From: RGIG4097 sp045613765
GTDB taxonomy: Bacteria; Bacillota; Clostridia; Christensenellales; CAG-917
Direction of reading: 5' to 3'
DNA length: 64,000 bases
NCBI GenBank assembly: GCA_045613765.1
Contig: JAZLBO010000006.1
Span: 6,943 to 70,942, forward strand
The notes below the pieces were generated by a model. It searched no databases and had not been told where the DNA came from. It worked only from the letters and a program-made list of their open reading frames with translations. Of the stretch, positions 1 to 9,283 are shown one piece after another. Position 1 is the stretch's first letter, and each line of letters starts with the position of its first letter. The translations under genes were made by a program, and so were the position numbers.

Positions 1-685
1 GTGCTGTGGGTGTGCCATCTTCGTTGTAGAGAAGTTTGTAATTTTGTGCTGACACCAAAAATCCGGGTGCGATTGCATTGCAACGGATGCCTGTGCCTGC
101 AAAGTGTGTTGCAAGCCATTGTGTAAAGTTGGAGATGCCTGCCTTTGCTGCTGAATATGCAGGAATTTTGGTGAGAGGTGTGTATGCGTTCATTGATGAA
201 ACGTTGAGGATACAACCACTCTTCTTTTCAACCATATCTTTTGCAAATGCTTGTGTGGGAAGAAGTGTGCCTTGGAAGTTGAGTTTGAAGACGAAATCTA
301 CACCGTCTGCTGAAAGGTCAAAGAAAGACTTTCCACCTTCTTTTGCTTCGTGTTGATATTCGTTGTCTGTGGTTGCTCTGGGGTTGTTGCCACCTGCACC
401 GTTGACAAGGATATCGCAAGCACCAAGGTCACGAAGGACTGCTTGATGCACTTCTTCAAGAGAAACGGGATCAAGGACGTTTGCCTTGTAACCTTCACAG
501 ACAAAGCCTTCTGCCTTCAATTCTTCTGCAAGTGCCTTGACTGCATCTTCATTAAGGTCAAGGGCTGCAACCTTTGCGCCTGATTGAGCAAATGCTCTTG
601 CCATTGCGCCACAGATAAGTCCACCTGCACCTGTGACAACCACTACTTTTCCACTGAAATCTACGTTGATGGGAAGTTGTATCAT
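1..685 (-). CDS. SDR-family fructuronate reductase (D-mannonate oxidoreductase), partial
   Basis: The N-terminal 228 codons are present; the gene runs off the left edge. The frame opens after an AAGGAG ribosome site. It shows an SDR nucleotide-binding loop (VVVTGAGG, about residues 13-20), the NAG-type motif 'VNGAGG', and the catalytic set NVSS followed by Y-S-A-A-K. Family knowledge: SDR enzymes of this kind reduce fructuronate to mannonate and replace UxuB in many Firmicutes. The context supports this, because uxuA (mannonate dehydratase) and uxaC (glucuronate isomerase) lie just upstream in the same direction, giving glucuronate to fructuronate to mannonate to 2-keto-3-deoxygluconate. Another sugar-acid or sugar alcohol substrate remains possible. 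Confidence 0.85.
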   Translation of the reverse strand, partial: MIQLPINVDFSGKVVVVTGAGGLICGAMARAFAQSGAKVAALDLNEDAVKALAEELKAEGFVCEGYKANVLDPVSLEEVHQAVLRDLGACDILVNGAGGNNPRATTDNEYQHEAKEGGKSFFDLSADGVDFVFKLNFQGTLLPTQAFAKDMVEKKSGCILNVSSMNAYTPLTKIPAYSAAKAGISNFTQWLATHFAGTGIRCNAIAPGFLVSAQNYKLLYNEDGTPTA

Positions 686-788
686 TTATATGTTCTCCTT
701 ATCATTAAATCAATATAACATTTTAATTTGTTTTGATAAATTTGTTTGTGTTTTTGAATATTTTGTTTGTTTTGAGTGTTCTAACCGA

Positions 789-1877
789 CTATTTTTTGTC
801 AAACTTTTCAAGGCTATCCCACACGCCGAGCATATACATTATGCCGAGAGCACGGTCATAAAGTCCATAGCCGGGACGTACCTTGCCGGGAACTTCGTCC
901 CAAAGGTGTCTGCCGTGGTCGGGACGGATGTATCCTTCAAAGCCACAATCGTGATATGCTTTGAGGATTTCAAGAATGCCTGTATCTCCGTCACAATCTC
1001 TATGGCTTGCCTCTGAAAAATCACCGTTTTCAAAGTGCTTGACGTTTCTTATGTGTGCAAATGCAATTCTATCGCAGTGCTTGCGTACGATTTCTGCCAC
1101 GTTGTTGTTGGGGTCTGCATTAAGACTGCCAGAACAAAGGGTAAGACAGTTGTATTCATCATCAACCATCTTGAGAAATCTGTCAATATTTGCCTCGTTG
1201 ACAAGAAGTCTGGGAAGACCAAAGATATCCCAAGGGGGATCATCCATGTGGATTGCCATCTTAATGTCACACTCACGGCAAGTGGGCATAATTGCTTCAA
1301 GGAAGTATTTGAGATTTGCCCAAAGTTTTTCGTGGTCGATACCTTCATATGCCTTGAAAAGTTCATCAAGTTTTGCCATACGTTCAGGCTCCCAACCGGG
1401 GAAAGACATATTGTACTTTTCTGTGAAGTCAAGGATGTACTTTGCCATTGCATTGTAGTCATCTTGGATCATATTCTTTTGGTAGAAAAGTGCCGTTGAG
1501 CCGTCGCCTACGGGGTGGAAAAGATCACTTCTTGTCCAGTCAAAGATGGGCATAAAGTTATAACATATAACTTTGACACCAAATTTTGAAAGGTTGCGGA
1601 TGGTTGTCTTGTAGTTTTCAATGTAGCCATCTCTTGTGGGAAGACCAATCTTGATGTCGTCGTGCACGTTGACTGATTCTACAACGTCCATATTGAAGCC
1701 GTATTCATCAAATTGTGCTTTGACTTCAGCGATTTCTTCTTCTGTCCACACTTCGCCGGGAAGTTTGTGATGAAGTGCCCACACGATTCCGTCAACACCG
1801 GGAATTTGCTTGATGTCACTGAGTTTTATGCGATCATTTCCTTCGCCATACCAGCGAAAAGTCATTTTCATTGGCAT
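789..1877 (-). CDS. uxuA: Mannonate dehydratase UxuA
   Basis: This 362-residue protein has the usual UxuA length. UxuA dehydrates D-mannonate to 2-dehydro-3-deoxy-D-gluconate in the cytoplasm. Expected metal-site residues are present: H210 in the 'HMDDPPW' motif, C248 in 'LCSGS', H275 in 'AHIRNVKH', and D320-H321 in 'RPDHGR'. It lies about 30 bp after uxaC and 103 bp before the SDR gene, so the three are probably one operon behind the AraC-type gene. The 103-bp gap is AT-rich and shows no convincing terminator. Confidence 0.97.
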   Translation of the reverse strand: MPMKMTFRWYGEGNDRIKLSDIKQIPGVDGIVWALHHKLPGEVWTEEEIAEVKAQFDEYGFNMDVVESVNVHDDIKIGLPTRDGYIENYKTTIRNLSKFGVKVICYNFMPIFDWTRSDLFHPVGDGSTALFYQKNMIQDDYNAMAKYILDFTEKYNMSFPGWEPERMAKLDELFKAYEGIDHEKLWANLKYFLEAIMPTCRECDIKMAIHMDDPPWDIFGLPRLLVNEANIDRFLKMVDDEYNCLTLCSGSLNADPNNNVAEIVRKHCDRIAFAHIRNVKHFENGDFSEASHRDCDGDTGILEILKAYHDCGFEGYIRPDHGRHLWDEVPGKVRPGYGLYDRALGIMYMLGVWDSLEKFDKK

Positions 1878-1908
1878 ATATCTATTCTCCTTTTATATTG
1901 AACAAATT

Positions 1909-3309
1909 TTACAGATTAAAATATTTTTGTGCATTGTGGTGGCAGATGTCACTGACAATTTTGCCAAGGGCGTCATAGTCGCAAGGATATTCGCCGTTTT
2001 CTACCCACTCGCCTATAAGACTGCAAAGTATTCTTCTAAAATACTCGTGTCTTGTATAACTCAAGAAACTTCTGCTGTCTGTGAGCATACCCACAAAGTT
2101 GCCAAGAAGGGACAAATTGGCAAGGCTTGTAAGTTGGTCACGCATACCCTGTTTGTTGTCGTTGAACCACCAAGCACTGCCGTGTTGTATTTTGCCTTGA
2201 ACTTCTGTGCCTTGGAAAGCACCGATAAGTGTGTCAATAAATTGATTGTCACTGGGGTCAAGGCTGTAAATGATTGTTTTGGGCAAATTGTTTTCTTTGT
2301 TGAGTCTGTCAAGAAGTGATGCAAGTTTTCTACTGCCGTTGTCGGGGCCTATGCAATCAAATCCTGTGTCTGCACCAAGGGTTGCAAATGCCTTTGAATT
2401 GGGGTTGCGCATACAGTTGTAATGAAGTTGCATAACCCAACCCAAACGATTGTACTCTCTTGCACAGTGGACAAGAAGTTCAGTTTTGACACTTTCAACT
2501 TCTTCTGCTGTGACGCTCTTGCCTGCAAGTGCTTTTGAGATGATTTTGTTCATTTCATCTTCACTTGCCTCAACATAAATCATCTTGTCAAGACCGTGAT
2601 CACTTGCCTTGCATCCGTGATTGTTGAAATATTCAATTCTATTTGTAAGCGCACTCTTGATTGAATTCAAATCCTTGATTTCAACACCGGACACAACTTC
2701 AAGTTTTTTGATGTATTCTGTCCAATCTGCCTTTTCAAGATTGAGTGCTTTGTCAGGTCTAAATGAAGGGGCAACCACTGTGTCAAAGGTGTTGTCTTCT
2801 TTGAGCAATTTGTGGTATTCGAGGGTGTCAATGGGATCGTCTGTTGTGCCAATCATTTGAACGTTGCTATCCTTGATGATACTGCGCACACTGACATTTT
2901 CTTCCTTGAGTTTTTTCTCACAAAGATCCCACACGTCTTTGGCAGTTTGTCCGTTTAGAACGCCTGTATATCCAAAATATTTCTTAAGTTCCAAGTGACA
3001 CCAGTGATACATAGGATTGCCGATTGCCTTGGGAAGAAGTTCTGCAAATTTGACAAACTTTTCATAGGGTGTTGCGCCACCTGTGATGTAATATTCATCA
3101 ACTCCGTTAGAGCGCATAAGACGCCACTTGTAGTGGTCGCCAGAAAGCCAAAGTTCAGTTATGTTGGCAAAGTGCTTATCTTCGTAAATCTCTTTGGGAT
3201 TGACGTGACAATGATAGTCAATGATAGGCAATTTTTCTGCATAGTCAAAATAGAGTTTCCTTGAAGTCTTTGTGTTCAAAAGAAAGTTCTTATCCAAAAA
3301 TTTTGACAT
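1909..3309 (-). CDS. uxaC: Glucuronate isomerase UxaC
   Basis: This 466-residue protein matches UxaC, an amidohydrolase-superfamily isomerase that converts D-glucuronate to D-fructuronate (and galacturonate to tagaturonate). The early metal-binding motif 'DYHCHVNPKEI' (about residues 31-41) and 'LHYNCMRNPN' and 'HGSAWWFND' in the second half are typical of the family. It is the first enzyme gene after the AraC-type regulator (45-bp gap). With uxuA and the SDR it forms the hexuronate branch fed by the divergently transcribed symporter and GH2 glycosidase. Confidence 0.97.
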   Translation of the reverse strand: MSKFLDKNFLLNTKTSRKLYFDYAEKLPIIDYHCHVNPKEIYEDKHFANITELWLSGDHYKWRLMRSNGVDEYYITGGATPYEKFVKFAELLPKAIGNPMYHWCHLELKKYFGYTGVLNGQTAKDVWDLCEKKLKEENVSVRSIIKDSNVQMIGTTDDPIDTLEYHKLLKEDNTFDTVVAPSFRPDKALNLEKADWTEYIKKLEVVSGVEIKDLNSIKSALTNRIEYFNNHGCKASDHGLDKMIYVEASEDEMNKIISKALAGKSVTAEEVESVKTELLVHCAREYNRLGWVMQLHYNCMRNPNSKAFATLGADTGFDCIGPDNGSRKLASLLDRLNKENNLPKTIIYSLDPSDNQFIDTLIGAFQGTEVQGKIQHGSAWWFNDNKQGMRDQLTSLANLSLLGNFVGMLTDSRSFLSYTRHEYFRRILCSLIGEWVENGEYPCDYDALGKIVSDICHHNAQKYFNL

Positions 3310-3354
3310 CTTTTTCTCCTTGTAGTCCTTGTATAGTTTGTCCTATTCAGTCAC

Positions 3355-4581
3355 TTATTTTCTTATATTCTCACGATATTCACGAGGGGTTTTGCCCACT
3401 TGTCTTTTGAATATTTTTGAGAAGTACTGCACGTCCATAATGCCACAGTGCATTGCGATTGTTTGGATTTGCAGATTGGTTGTGTTGAGAAGGTGCACTG
3501 CGTGATTGATGCGCTTATCTCTTATATACTCAATGACTGTCTTTCCCGTTTCCTTTTTGAACACGGTTGCAAGATACTCTGCAGTTATGTTTTGCCTTCT
3601 TGCAAGGTCGTGGAGAGAAAGTTCGGCAGAAATGTCTGCTTCAATCATCAAGATTGTGTTTTTTACCACGTTAGAATACTTGTTTGTCACGTGTTTTCTT
3701 ACAAGACGGCAATATGAAGAAAAGATTTCTCTCATCATATCAGGCACTGTTTTCACATTGGCGATTTGCTCAATCTTGGTGGCAATACGTGATGATATTC
3801 TATCTATGTGCAAGGGGTGGACACCACCTTGTTCTGCTGCTTTACGAAGGAGCGTATTCATGATGATGCAGTAGTTTTTCGCATTTCTAACTGGGTCTTG
3901 CACTCTCTTTTCCAAAATGTTGCTCGTGAAGGTAGACATCAAAATTTTGTCCTTGTGCTGTTGACCAAGTGCCACTGCTTGTATCATTTCATTTTCAAAG
4001 GCATAGCGAAGTTCAAGCCTTTCAATATTGGCAAGGGTTTCATTGAAGTCATCATTTCTTGTGATTTGGTCAAGAGATGAAAATGCGAGAAGATCCCCTT
4101 TGTTGACGTCAACGATTGCAAAGGACTTTGTGTCCCAAATATTTTCACAAAAGGCGTCAATCATCATAAACAAATGATCGTTGTCGCCAATGATAGGCAA
4201 AGTTGTGTAATACTCTTTCAAATATTTCTGCACATTGGGGGCAATGGCAAGTTTCTCGCTGATTTCCAAAATCTCGTTTGAAGACATGGGATTTTTGAGA
4301 TAGGGCCCAATAGATAACAGGTTTTGCTCATCTTTGGTGGGAAGTTTGATGACTATGAAGTGCAATCTAAACTCGTTGACGAAATTGTACTTCGTCTTTG
4401 CGTCAACAGTGCCAAGATACTCTTTTATTGTGACACTCAAGGACTTGCAATCCCCAACGATTGACGTAAGATATGAATCAAGCATCACTTCTGCCTTGTC
4501 ATCTTGTGAAAAATTGCAGGTGTGAATATGACATTTGGTCAATGTGTCAATCAAAAACTTGTATTCCACTTCACAATTCAT
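3355..4581 (-). CDS. AraC-family transcriptional regulator of the hexuronate locus
   Basis: The 408-residue protein ends in an AraC/XylS double helix-turn-helix (about residues 310-405, with 'SLHDLARRQNITAEYLATVF' and a second helix near 'QYFSKIFKRQVGKTPREYR'). The first 300 residues show no cupin I can recognise and may be a ligand-sensing domain of another kind. It heads the uxaC-uxuA-SDR operon and faces the symporter and GH2 genes across a 220-bp divergent region. I infer activation of both arms by a hexuronate or glucuronide; the effector cannot be read from sequence. Confidence 0.9.
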   Translation of the reverse strand: MNCEVEYKFLIDTLTKCHIHTCNFSQDDKAEVMLDSYLTSIVGDCKSLSVTIKEYLGTVDAKTKYNFVNEFRLHFIVIKLPTKDEQNLLSIGPYLKNPMSSNEILEISEKLAIAPNVQKYLKEYYTTLPIIGDNDHLFMMIDAFCENIWDTKSFAIVDVNKGDLLAFSSLDQITRNDDFNETLANIERLELRYAFENEMIQAVALGQQHKDKILMSTFTSNILEKRVQDPVRNAKNYCIIMNTLLRKAAEQGGVHPLHIDRISSRIATKIEQIANVKTVPDMMREIFSSYCRLVRKHVTNKYSNVVKNTILMIEADISAELSLHDLARRQNITAEYLATVFKKETGKTVIEYIRDKRINHAVHLLNTTNLQIQTIAMHCGIMDVQYFSKIFKRQVGKTPREYRENIRK

Positions 4582-4630
4582 ATCTCACCTATTGCACAAA
4601 TTTTGTTGCGCCAATTTCCTTTGTGCTTTC

Positions 4631-4659
4631 ATTATTACACGAATTTTTGACTTTTGCAA
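4631..4659 (-). promoter_or_regulatory. Likely sigma-A promoter of the AraC-regulator operon
   Basis: On the minus strand TTGCAA (4654-4659) and AATAAT (4631-4636) are separated by 17 bp, about 50 bp upstream of the regulator start. On the plus strand the symporter has a good -10 (overlapping TATAAT boxes at 4736-4746) but no recognisable -35, which fits an activator-dependent promoter. That last step is inference. Confidence 0.5.
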
Positions 4660-4801
4660 TAGTTTTTTTTCAACAAATATGAAAATAATACAAAAAAAGA
4701 TTAAATTTGCTCTATAATTTTTTTCTAAATGCAGTTATAATATAATCAGTCTTTAAGACACAATATAAAAACAATATTAAAAACATAAGGGAGAAAATCA
4801 A

Positions 4802-6472
4802 ATGAAAAAAAGACAACCCCAATTGGATGCCAATGGCCGTCGCAAATTTGGTATTCTCGACAAACTGGCTTATGCAGCAGGCGATCTTGGCTGTAACATG
4901 AGTTTTGGTTTGAAGAGTACCGTCCAAACATTCTGGCTCATCTATATGGCCATGGAAACCGGTATCCTTTCTGCACTTCTCTTGGTCGTTCAAATTTGGG
5001 ACGCAATCAATGACCCCATTATCGGCACAATTATTGACGCAGACAAGCGCAAGTACAAACTTGGCAAATTCAAGACCTATATCTTGATTGGCGCAATTGG
5101 TCTTATCGTCGGTGGCGCAATGGTATTCTTGCCCTTCCCCAATGCAGATCTCTGGCTCAAGTGTGTTCTCTTCATCCTTGGCTATATCGTTTGGGACGCA
5201 GCATACACAATGGCAAACGTGCCTTACGGCTCAATGCTTTCATTGGTCTCAGAAGACGCATCAGAAAGAGCACAACTTTCAACATGGCGTTCAATCGGCT
5301 CAATGATCGGCAATATCCTTCCCGGTGTTATCCTTCCCTTCCTTATCTGGCACAATGAAGTTGATGCAGCAGGCAATCCTATCATCAACCCCGAAACAGG
5401 AAAACAAGTTCAAACCCTCATGGGCGACAGAGTTTTCTGGGCAGCACTCATTATGGGTGTCCTTGGATTTGCATGCTTTATGTTTATGATCAAAGGCATC
5501 ACAATCCGTGCAGACGAATATTCAGTCAAAACAAATGAAGGTGGCGGAAAATTCAACGTAGGCAAAGCATTTGTCAACTTTATAAAGAACCGTCCTGCAG
5601 TTGGCGCAACTGTTGCAGCAATGGGTATGTTCCTTGGTATGCAATCTGCAACAACAGCAAATACAGTTATGTTTGCAACATACTTTGGCAAGGCAGAATG
5701 GGCAGGCCTTGTCATGGCAATAGGTTTTGTGCCTATGTTCGTATTTATGCCCTTCGTAAAGAAACTTGTTGATAAGTTCGGCAAGAAAGAAGCATCAACA
5801 GTTGGCACGTTGGTTTCAGTCCTTGGTGGCGCAGTCATGATGATCTTCCCCGCAATCAAGAACACTGACGCAGCACTTGCTGTCTATATGGTTGCTCTCG
5901 TTCTCTTTGGTCTTGGCATGGGCTTCTACACCTGTGTTTCATGGGCACTCATGGGCGACGCAATCGACTACAACGAATGGAAGACAGGTCAACGTGAAGA
6001 AGGCACAGTCTATTCACTCCACTCATTCTTCCGTAAACTTGCACAAGGTGTTGGACCCTCAATCGTCCTTCTCATCATGGGCGCACTCGGTTACGTTTCA
6101 GCACTTGGCACAGAAGGTCAATCATTTGAAACATCACACAATATGTGCTGGCTCGTTGCAGGCCTCTATCTCTTCAGTGCAGTTGTTCAATTTATCGGTA
6201 TTGGCGTCATCTACAACATTGACAAGAAGACTCTCATCAAGATGACAGAAGAACTCCAAGAACAACGCAAACTCAACGCAGAACAAGAAGCACAAGAAAA
6301 CGGCGAAGTTGCAGAAGGCGAAGAAAATGTTGAAACAGAAGACAACGTCTTCACAACAGAAGAAGATCCTTGTGGACAATGTGATGTTCCTGAAGTTGAA
6401 ATGCCTGAATTGGAATCACCCGAATTCCCCGTGGTCGAATTCCCCGAAATTATTGACAACGATAAAGAATAA
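4802..6472 (+). CDS. MFS sugar/glucuronide:cation symporter (GPH family)
   Basis: The 556-residue membrane protein opens with GPH-family hallmarks: 'DKLAYAAGDLGCNMSFGLKS' and 'IWDAINDPIIGTIID' (loop between helices 2 and 3), with about 12 hydrophobic segments through residue 480. GPH carriers bring glucuronides, pentosides or melibiose into the cell with Na+ or H+. A GGGAG ribosome site precedes the ATG. Residues from about 480 on are a strongly acidic, Pro/Glu-rich cytoplasmic tail that ordinary GPH carriers lack. It is followed by a terminator and then the GH2 gene. The likely substrates are beta-glucuronides. Confidence 0.92.
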   Translation: MKKRQPQLDANGRRKFGILDKLAYAAGDLGCNMSFGLKSTVQTFWLIYMAMETGILSALLLVVQIWDAINDPIIGTIIDADKRKYKLGKFKTYILIGAIGLIVGGAMVFLPFPNADLWLKCVLFILGYIVWDAAYTMANVPYGSMLSLVSEDASERAQLSTWRSIGSMIGNILPGVILPFLIWHNEVDAAGNPIINPETGKQVQTLMGDRVFWAALIMGVLGFACFMFMIKGITIRADEYSVKTNEGGGKFNVGKAFVNFIKNRPAVGATVAAMGMFLGMQSATTANTVMFATYFGKAEWAGLVMAIGFVPMFVFMPFVKKLVDKFGKKEASTVGTLVSVLGGAVMMIFPAIKNTDAALAVYMVALVLFGLGMGFYTCVSWALMGDAIDYNEWKTGQREEGTVYSLHSFFRKLAQGVGPSIVLLIMGALGYVSALGTEGQSFETSHNMCWLVAGLYLFSAVVQFIGIGVIYNIDKKTLIKMTEELQEQRKLNAEQEAQENGEVAEGEENVETEDNVFTTEEDPCGQCDVPEVEMPELESPEFPVVEFPEIIDNDKE

Positions 6473-6491
6473 TCACTGAACTTAAAACTTG

Positions 6492-6522
6492 GGCGTCCGT
6501 TCGTTTGGACGGACGCCTTTTA
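6492..6522 (+). terminator. Rho-independent terminator after the symporter gene
   Basis: A perfect 9-bp stem (GGCGTCCGT / ACGGACGCC) with an 8-base loop is followed by a short T run. It separates the symporter from the GH2 gene, so the latter may have its own promoter or depend on read-through. Below it, AATAAGGAG at about 6560 is the GH2 ribosome site. Confidence 0.8.
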
Positions 6523-6575
6523 TAAGGCTTTTATATTTGATATTGGGATATACCAATATATAATAAGGAGAAAAT

Positions 6576-8858
6576 ATGAGAAAAATAATCAATCTCAATG
6601 AAAACTGGTTATTTGTCAAAGATACAACAGACATCACTCGCAATGACGGTGTAGCACTCAATCTGCCCCACTCTTGGAACGCAGAAGACGGCTATGACGG
6701 TGGCAACGACTACTTCCGTGGATCATGCCTTTATTCAAAGAAACTTGTCAAGGCAGAACTTCCTGAAAGCGACCTTTACTATCTTGAATTTAGAGGCACA
6801 AACGCATCAGCAGACGTTTATGTCAACGGCAAGAAACTTGCTCATCACGATGGTGGCTATTCAACATGGCGTGTCAACATCACTGAGGAACTCACTGATG
6901 AAACAGAAATCGCAGTCCTTGTTGAAAATACAATCAACGAAACAGTTTATCCCCAAATGGCAGACTTCACTTTCTACGGTGGTATTTACCGTGATGTGAA
7001 CCTTGTCTGCGTCAATGATGCTCACTTTGACCTTGACTACTATGGTGCACCTGGAATCCAAATTACGCCTACAGTCAACGGCACAAAGGCATCAGTTGAA
7101 GTGGTTGCTTACGTCAAGAACTTGAAAGACGGTCAATCACTTGCCTACACTCTCTACGATAAGGAAGAAAATGAACTTCAAAAGGTGGAAACAACAGACA
7201 CAACTGTCACCTTTGAAATTGAAAACGTACATCTCTGGCACGGACGCAAAGACCCCTATCTCTACTGCTGTGAAGTTGAAATAGTGGAAAACGGCCAAGT
7301 TCTTGACAATGTTTGCAGTCGTTTTGGTTGCCGTACATTTGTCATTGACCCCAACAACGGATTTATCCTCAATGGTGAAGAATATCCTCTCCGTGGCGTA
7401 TCACGTCACCAAGACAGAACTGGTGTTGGCAATGCTCTCCTTAAGGAACATCACGAAGAAGACATTGAACTCATTTGTGAAATGGGCGCAACAACAATCC
7501 GTCTTGCACACTATCAACACGATCAATACTTCTATGATCTTTGTGACGAAAAGGGCTTGGTCATCTGGGCAGAAATCCCCTACATTTCAAGACACATGCC
7601 CACAGGCCGTGAAAACACAATCTCACAAATGAAGGAATTGGTTGCTCAAAACTACAACCACCCCAGTATTGTTGTTTGGGGACTTTCAAACGAAATCTCA
7701 ATCGCAGGATCAGACGAAGATTTGCTTGAAAACCATCGCATCTTGAACGATCTCGTTCACAGCATGGACAAGACACGTCTTACAACCATTGCAGCAGTTT
7801 CAATGTGCAAGATGGAAGATCCTTATCTCCAAATCCCCGACGTCGTTTCATACAACCACTACTTCGGTTGGTACGGTGGCGAAACATCAATGAACGGCCC
7901 TTGGTTTGACAAATTCCATGCAATGCACCCCAACATCCCTATCGGTTGCTCCGAATATGGTTGCGAAGCATTGAACTGGCACACAAGCGACCCCAGACAA
8001 GGCGACTACACCGAAGAATATCAAGCATACTATCACGAAGAACTCATCAAACAACTTTACACAAGAAAGTATATCTGGGCAACTCACGTATGGAATATGT
8101 TTGACTTTGGCGCAGATGCAAGAGCAGAAGGTGGCGAAAACGGTCAAAACCACAAAGGTCTTGTGACAATGGATAGAAAGTACAAGAAAGACTCTTTCTA
8201 TGCATACAAGGCATGGTTGGTGTCCCCCGAAGTCGATCCTTTTGTACACCTTTGTGGCAAGAGATACGTCGACAGAGTTGAAGACGTGACAAAGGTTACA
8301 GTGTACTCCAACCTTCCTGAAGTTGAACTTTTCGTCAACGGCGAAAGCCTTGGCAAAAAGACTGCAGATGACCACTTCTTCTACTTTGACGTCCCCAACG
8401 TTGGCGAAAGCACAATCGTTGCAAAGGCAGGCGAACTCACAGACGAAGGTCACATCCGCAAAGTCGACGAAATGAATATGGATTACGTCCTTGTTGAAAA
8501 GGGTGCAGTGCTCAACTGGTTTGACGTCAATGCTCCTGAAGGCAGATTCTCACTCAACGACAAGATTGCAGACATTATGTCATCTTTCCGTGGCAAACTT
8601 TGGTTCTTGGGTGTCGGTCTTCAAATCAAGAAACAAATGGACGCAAACAAGAAAGGCAAGAAAGGCGAAAAGAACTCCGGTGGATTTGAGGTTGATCTCA
8701 AGGCAGACGGTGGCATCATGCAAATGATGGGCAGCTTTACAGTCCTTCGTTTGACAAGTATGATGGGTATGATGAACATCTCATTTACAAAGGAAGAACT
8801 CCTTAAGATGAACAAAAAACTCAATCGTATTAGAAAGCCCAAAAACAAGAAAAACTAA
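6576..8858 (+). CDS. Glycoside hydrolase family 2, probable beta-glucuronidase
   Basis: The 760-residue protein has the GH2 layout: sugar-binding jelly roll (about 1-180), Ig-like domain (180-270), TIM barrel (270-570), a further Ig-like segment and a C-terminal extension. The acid/base pair is N372-E373 ('GLSNEIS') and the nucleophile is E460 ('CSEYGCE'). N525-H526-K527 matches the N-x-K motif of beta-glucuronidases that contacts the substrate carboxylate. No signal peptide is visible, so it acts inside the cell. The neighbours favour glucuronidase, though an N-x-K-G-L segment also occurs in some GH2 galactosidases. The last 95 residues, ending in a Lys/Arg-rich tail, are discussed under findings. 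Confidence 0.9.
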   Translation: MRKIINLNENWLFVKDTTDITRNDGVALNLPHSWNAEDGYDGGNDYFRGSCLYSKKLVKAELPESDLYYLEFRGTNASADVYVNGKKLAHHDGGYSTWRVNITEELTDETEIAVLVENTINETVYPQMADFTFYGGIYRDVNLVCVNDAHFDLDYYGAPGIQITPTVNGTKASVEVVAYVKNLKDGQSLAYTLYDKEENELQKVETTDTTVTFEIENVHLWHGRKDPYLYCCEVEIVENGQVLDNVCSRFGCRTFVIDPNNGFILNGEEYPLRGVSRHQDRTGVGNALLKEHHEEDIELICEMGATTIRLAHYQHDQYFYDLCDEKGLVIWAEIPYISRHMPTGRENTISQMKELVAQNYNHPSIVVWGLSNEISIAGSDEDLLENHRILNDLVHSMDKTRLTTIAAVSMCKMEDPYLQIPDVVSYNHYFGWYGGETSMNGPWFDKFHAMHPNIPIGCSEYGCEALNWHTSDPRQGDYTEEYQAYYHEELIKQLYTRKYIWATHVWNMFDFGADARAEGGENGQNHKGLVTMDRKYKKDSFYAYKAWLVSPEVDPFVHLCGKRYVDRVEDVTKVTVYSNLPEVELFVNGESLGKKTADDHFFYFDVPNVGESTIVAKAGELTDEGHIRKVDEMNMDYVLVEKGAVLNWFDVNAPEGRFSLNDKIADIMSSFRGKLWFLGVGLQIKKQMDANKKGKKGEKNSGGFEVDLKADGGIMQMMGSFTVLRLTSMMGMMNISFTKEELLKMNKKLNRIRKPKNKKN

Positions 8859-8902
8859 TCTTCAAAGATAAAACCAATATCTCCATTTTATTTAAGAAAA
8901 AA

Positions 8903-8940
8903 GCAAAAAGCAGACTTTATGGTCTGCTTTTTGTTTTTGT
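8903..8940 (+). terminator. Terminator after the GH2 gene
   Basis: An 11-bp stem (AAAAAGCAGAC / GTCTGCTTTTT, 8905-8915 and 8922-8932) with a TTTATG loop and a T-rich tail ends the glucuronidase transcript. Confidence 0.85.
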
Positions 8941-9004
8941 AAACACTTGCTTTGAGAAAGTTTTATAATCCAATTCAATAGCGCAAAGTGAGTGCGAACA
9001 TGTC

Positions 9005-9240
9005 TATTCAGGATCCCCCCCCCTTCCTCATGTGTTTCCCCCCATTTGCCTACGGCAAAGCCCTGCGGGCAGGGGACACACTCGGCACGCGCACATTAGG
9101 GATATTCCTCTCATTATGTCACTTGCCACTTGGGTGGGAAAAATAGGATTCCCAAGTGGCTGGCGTACTTTCGTCTGGTGCTTGGCACTCGCTATGTCGC
9201 CACCCTGTGGCTCCCGTTCCGTCTTCGTATAAGTGAGTGC
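9005..9240. repeat. GC-rich, hairpin-rich intergenic block of unknown nature
   Basis: This block is clearly richer in G+C than its surroundings. It starts with a run of nine C (9015-9023) and a second C run, then two short hairpins (GCC-TAC-GGC and GCCC-TGC-GGGC). A longer hairpin has the perfect 10-bp stem GCCACTTGGG / CCCAAGTGGC (9125-9134, 9151-9160). The open frame across it (9032-9232) has no ribosome site and reads like translated structure, so I do not call a gene. It may be a repetitive element or a structured RNA. Confidence 0.45.
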
Positions 9241-9283
9241 TTGTATAAGTACCCCACGAACTTGCCGTAAAACCCTACTTTTC

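Noticed and set aside
789..1016. Many long open frames opposite or out of frame with known genes across the window
   Set aside because: They overlap well-identified enzymes fully, lack ribosome sites, and have the Cys/Phe-rich look of antisense translation for this codon use.
9032..9232. Open frame of 66 codons in the GC-rich block
   Set aside because: It lacks a ribosome site and is rich in Cys, Trp and Arg as expected for translated structure.
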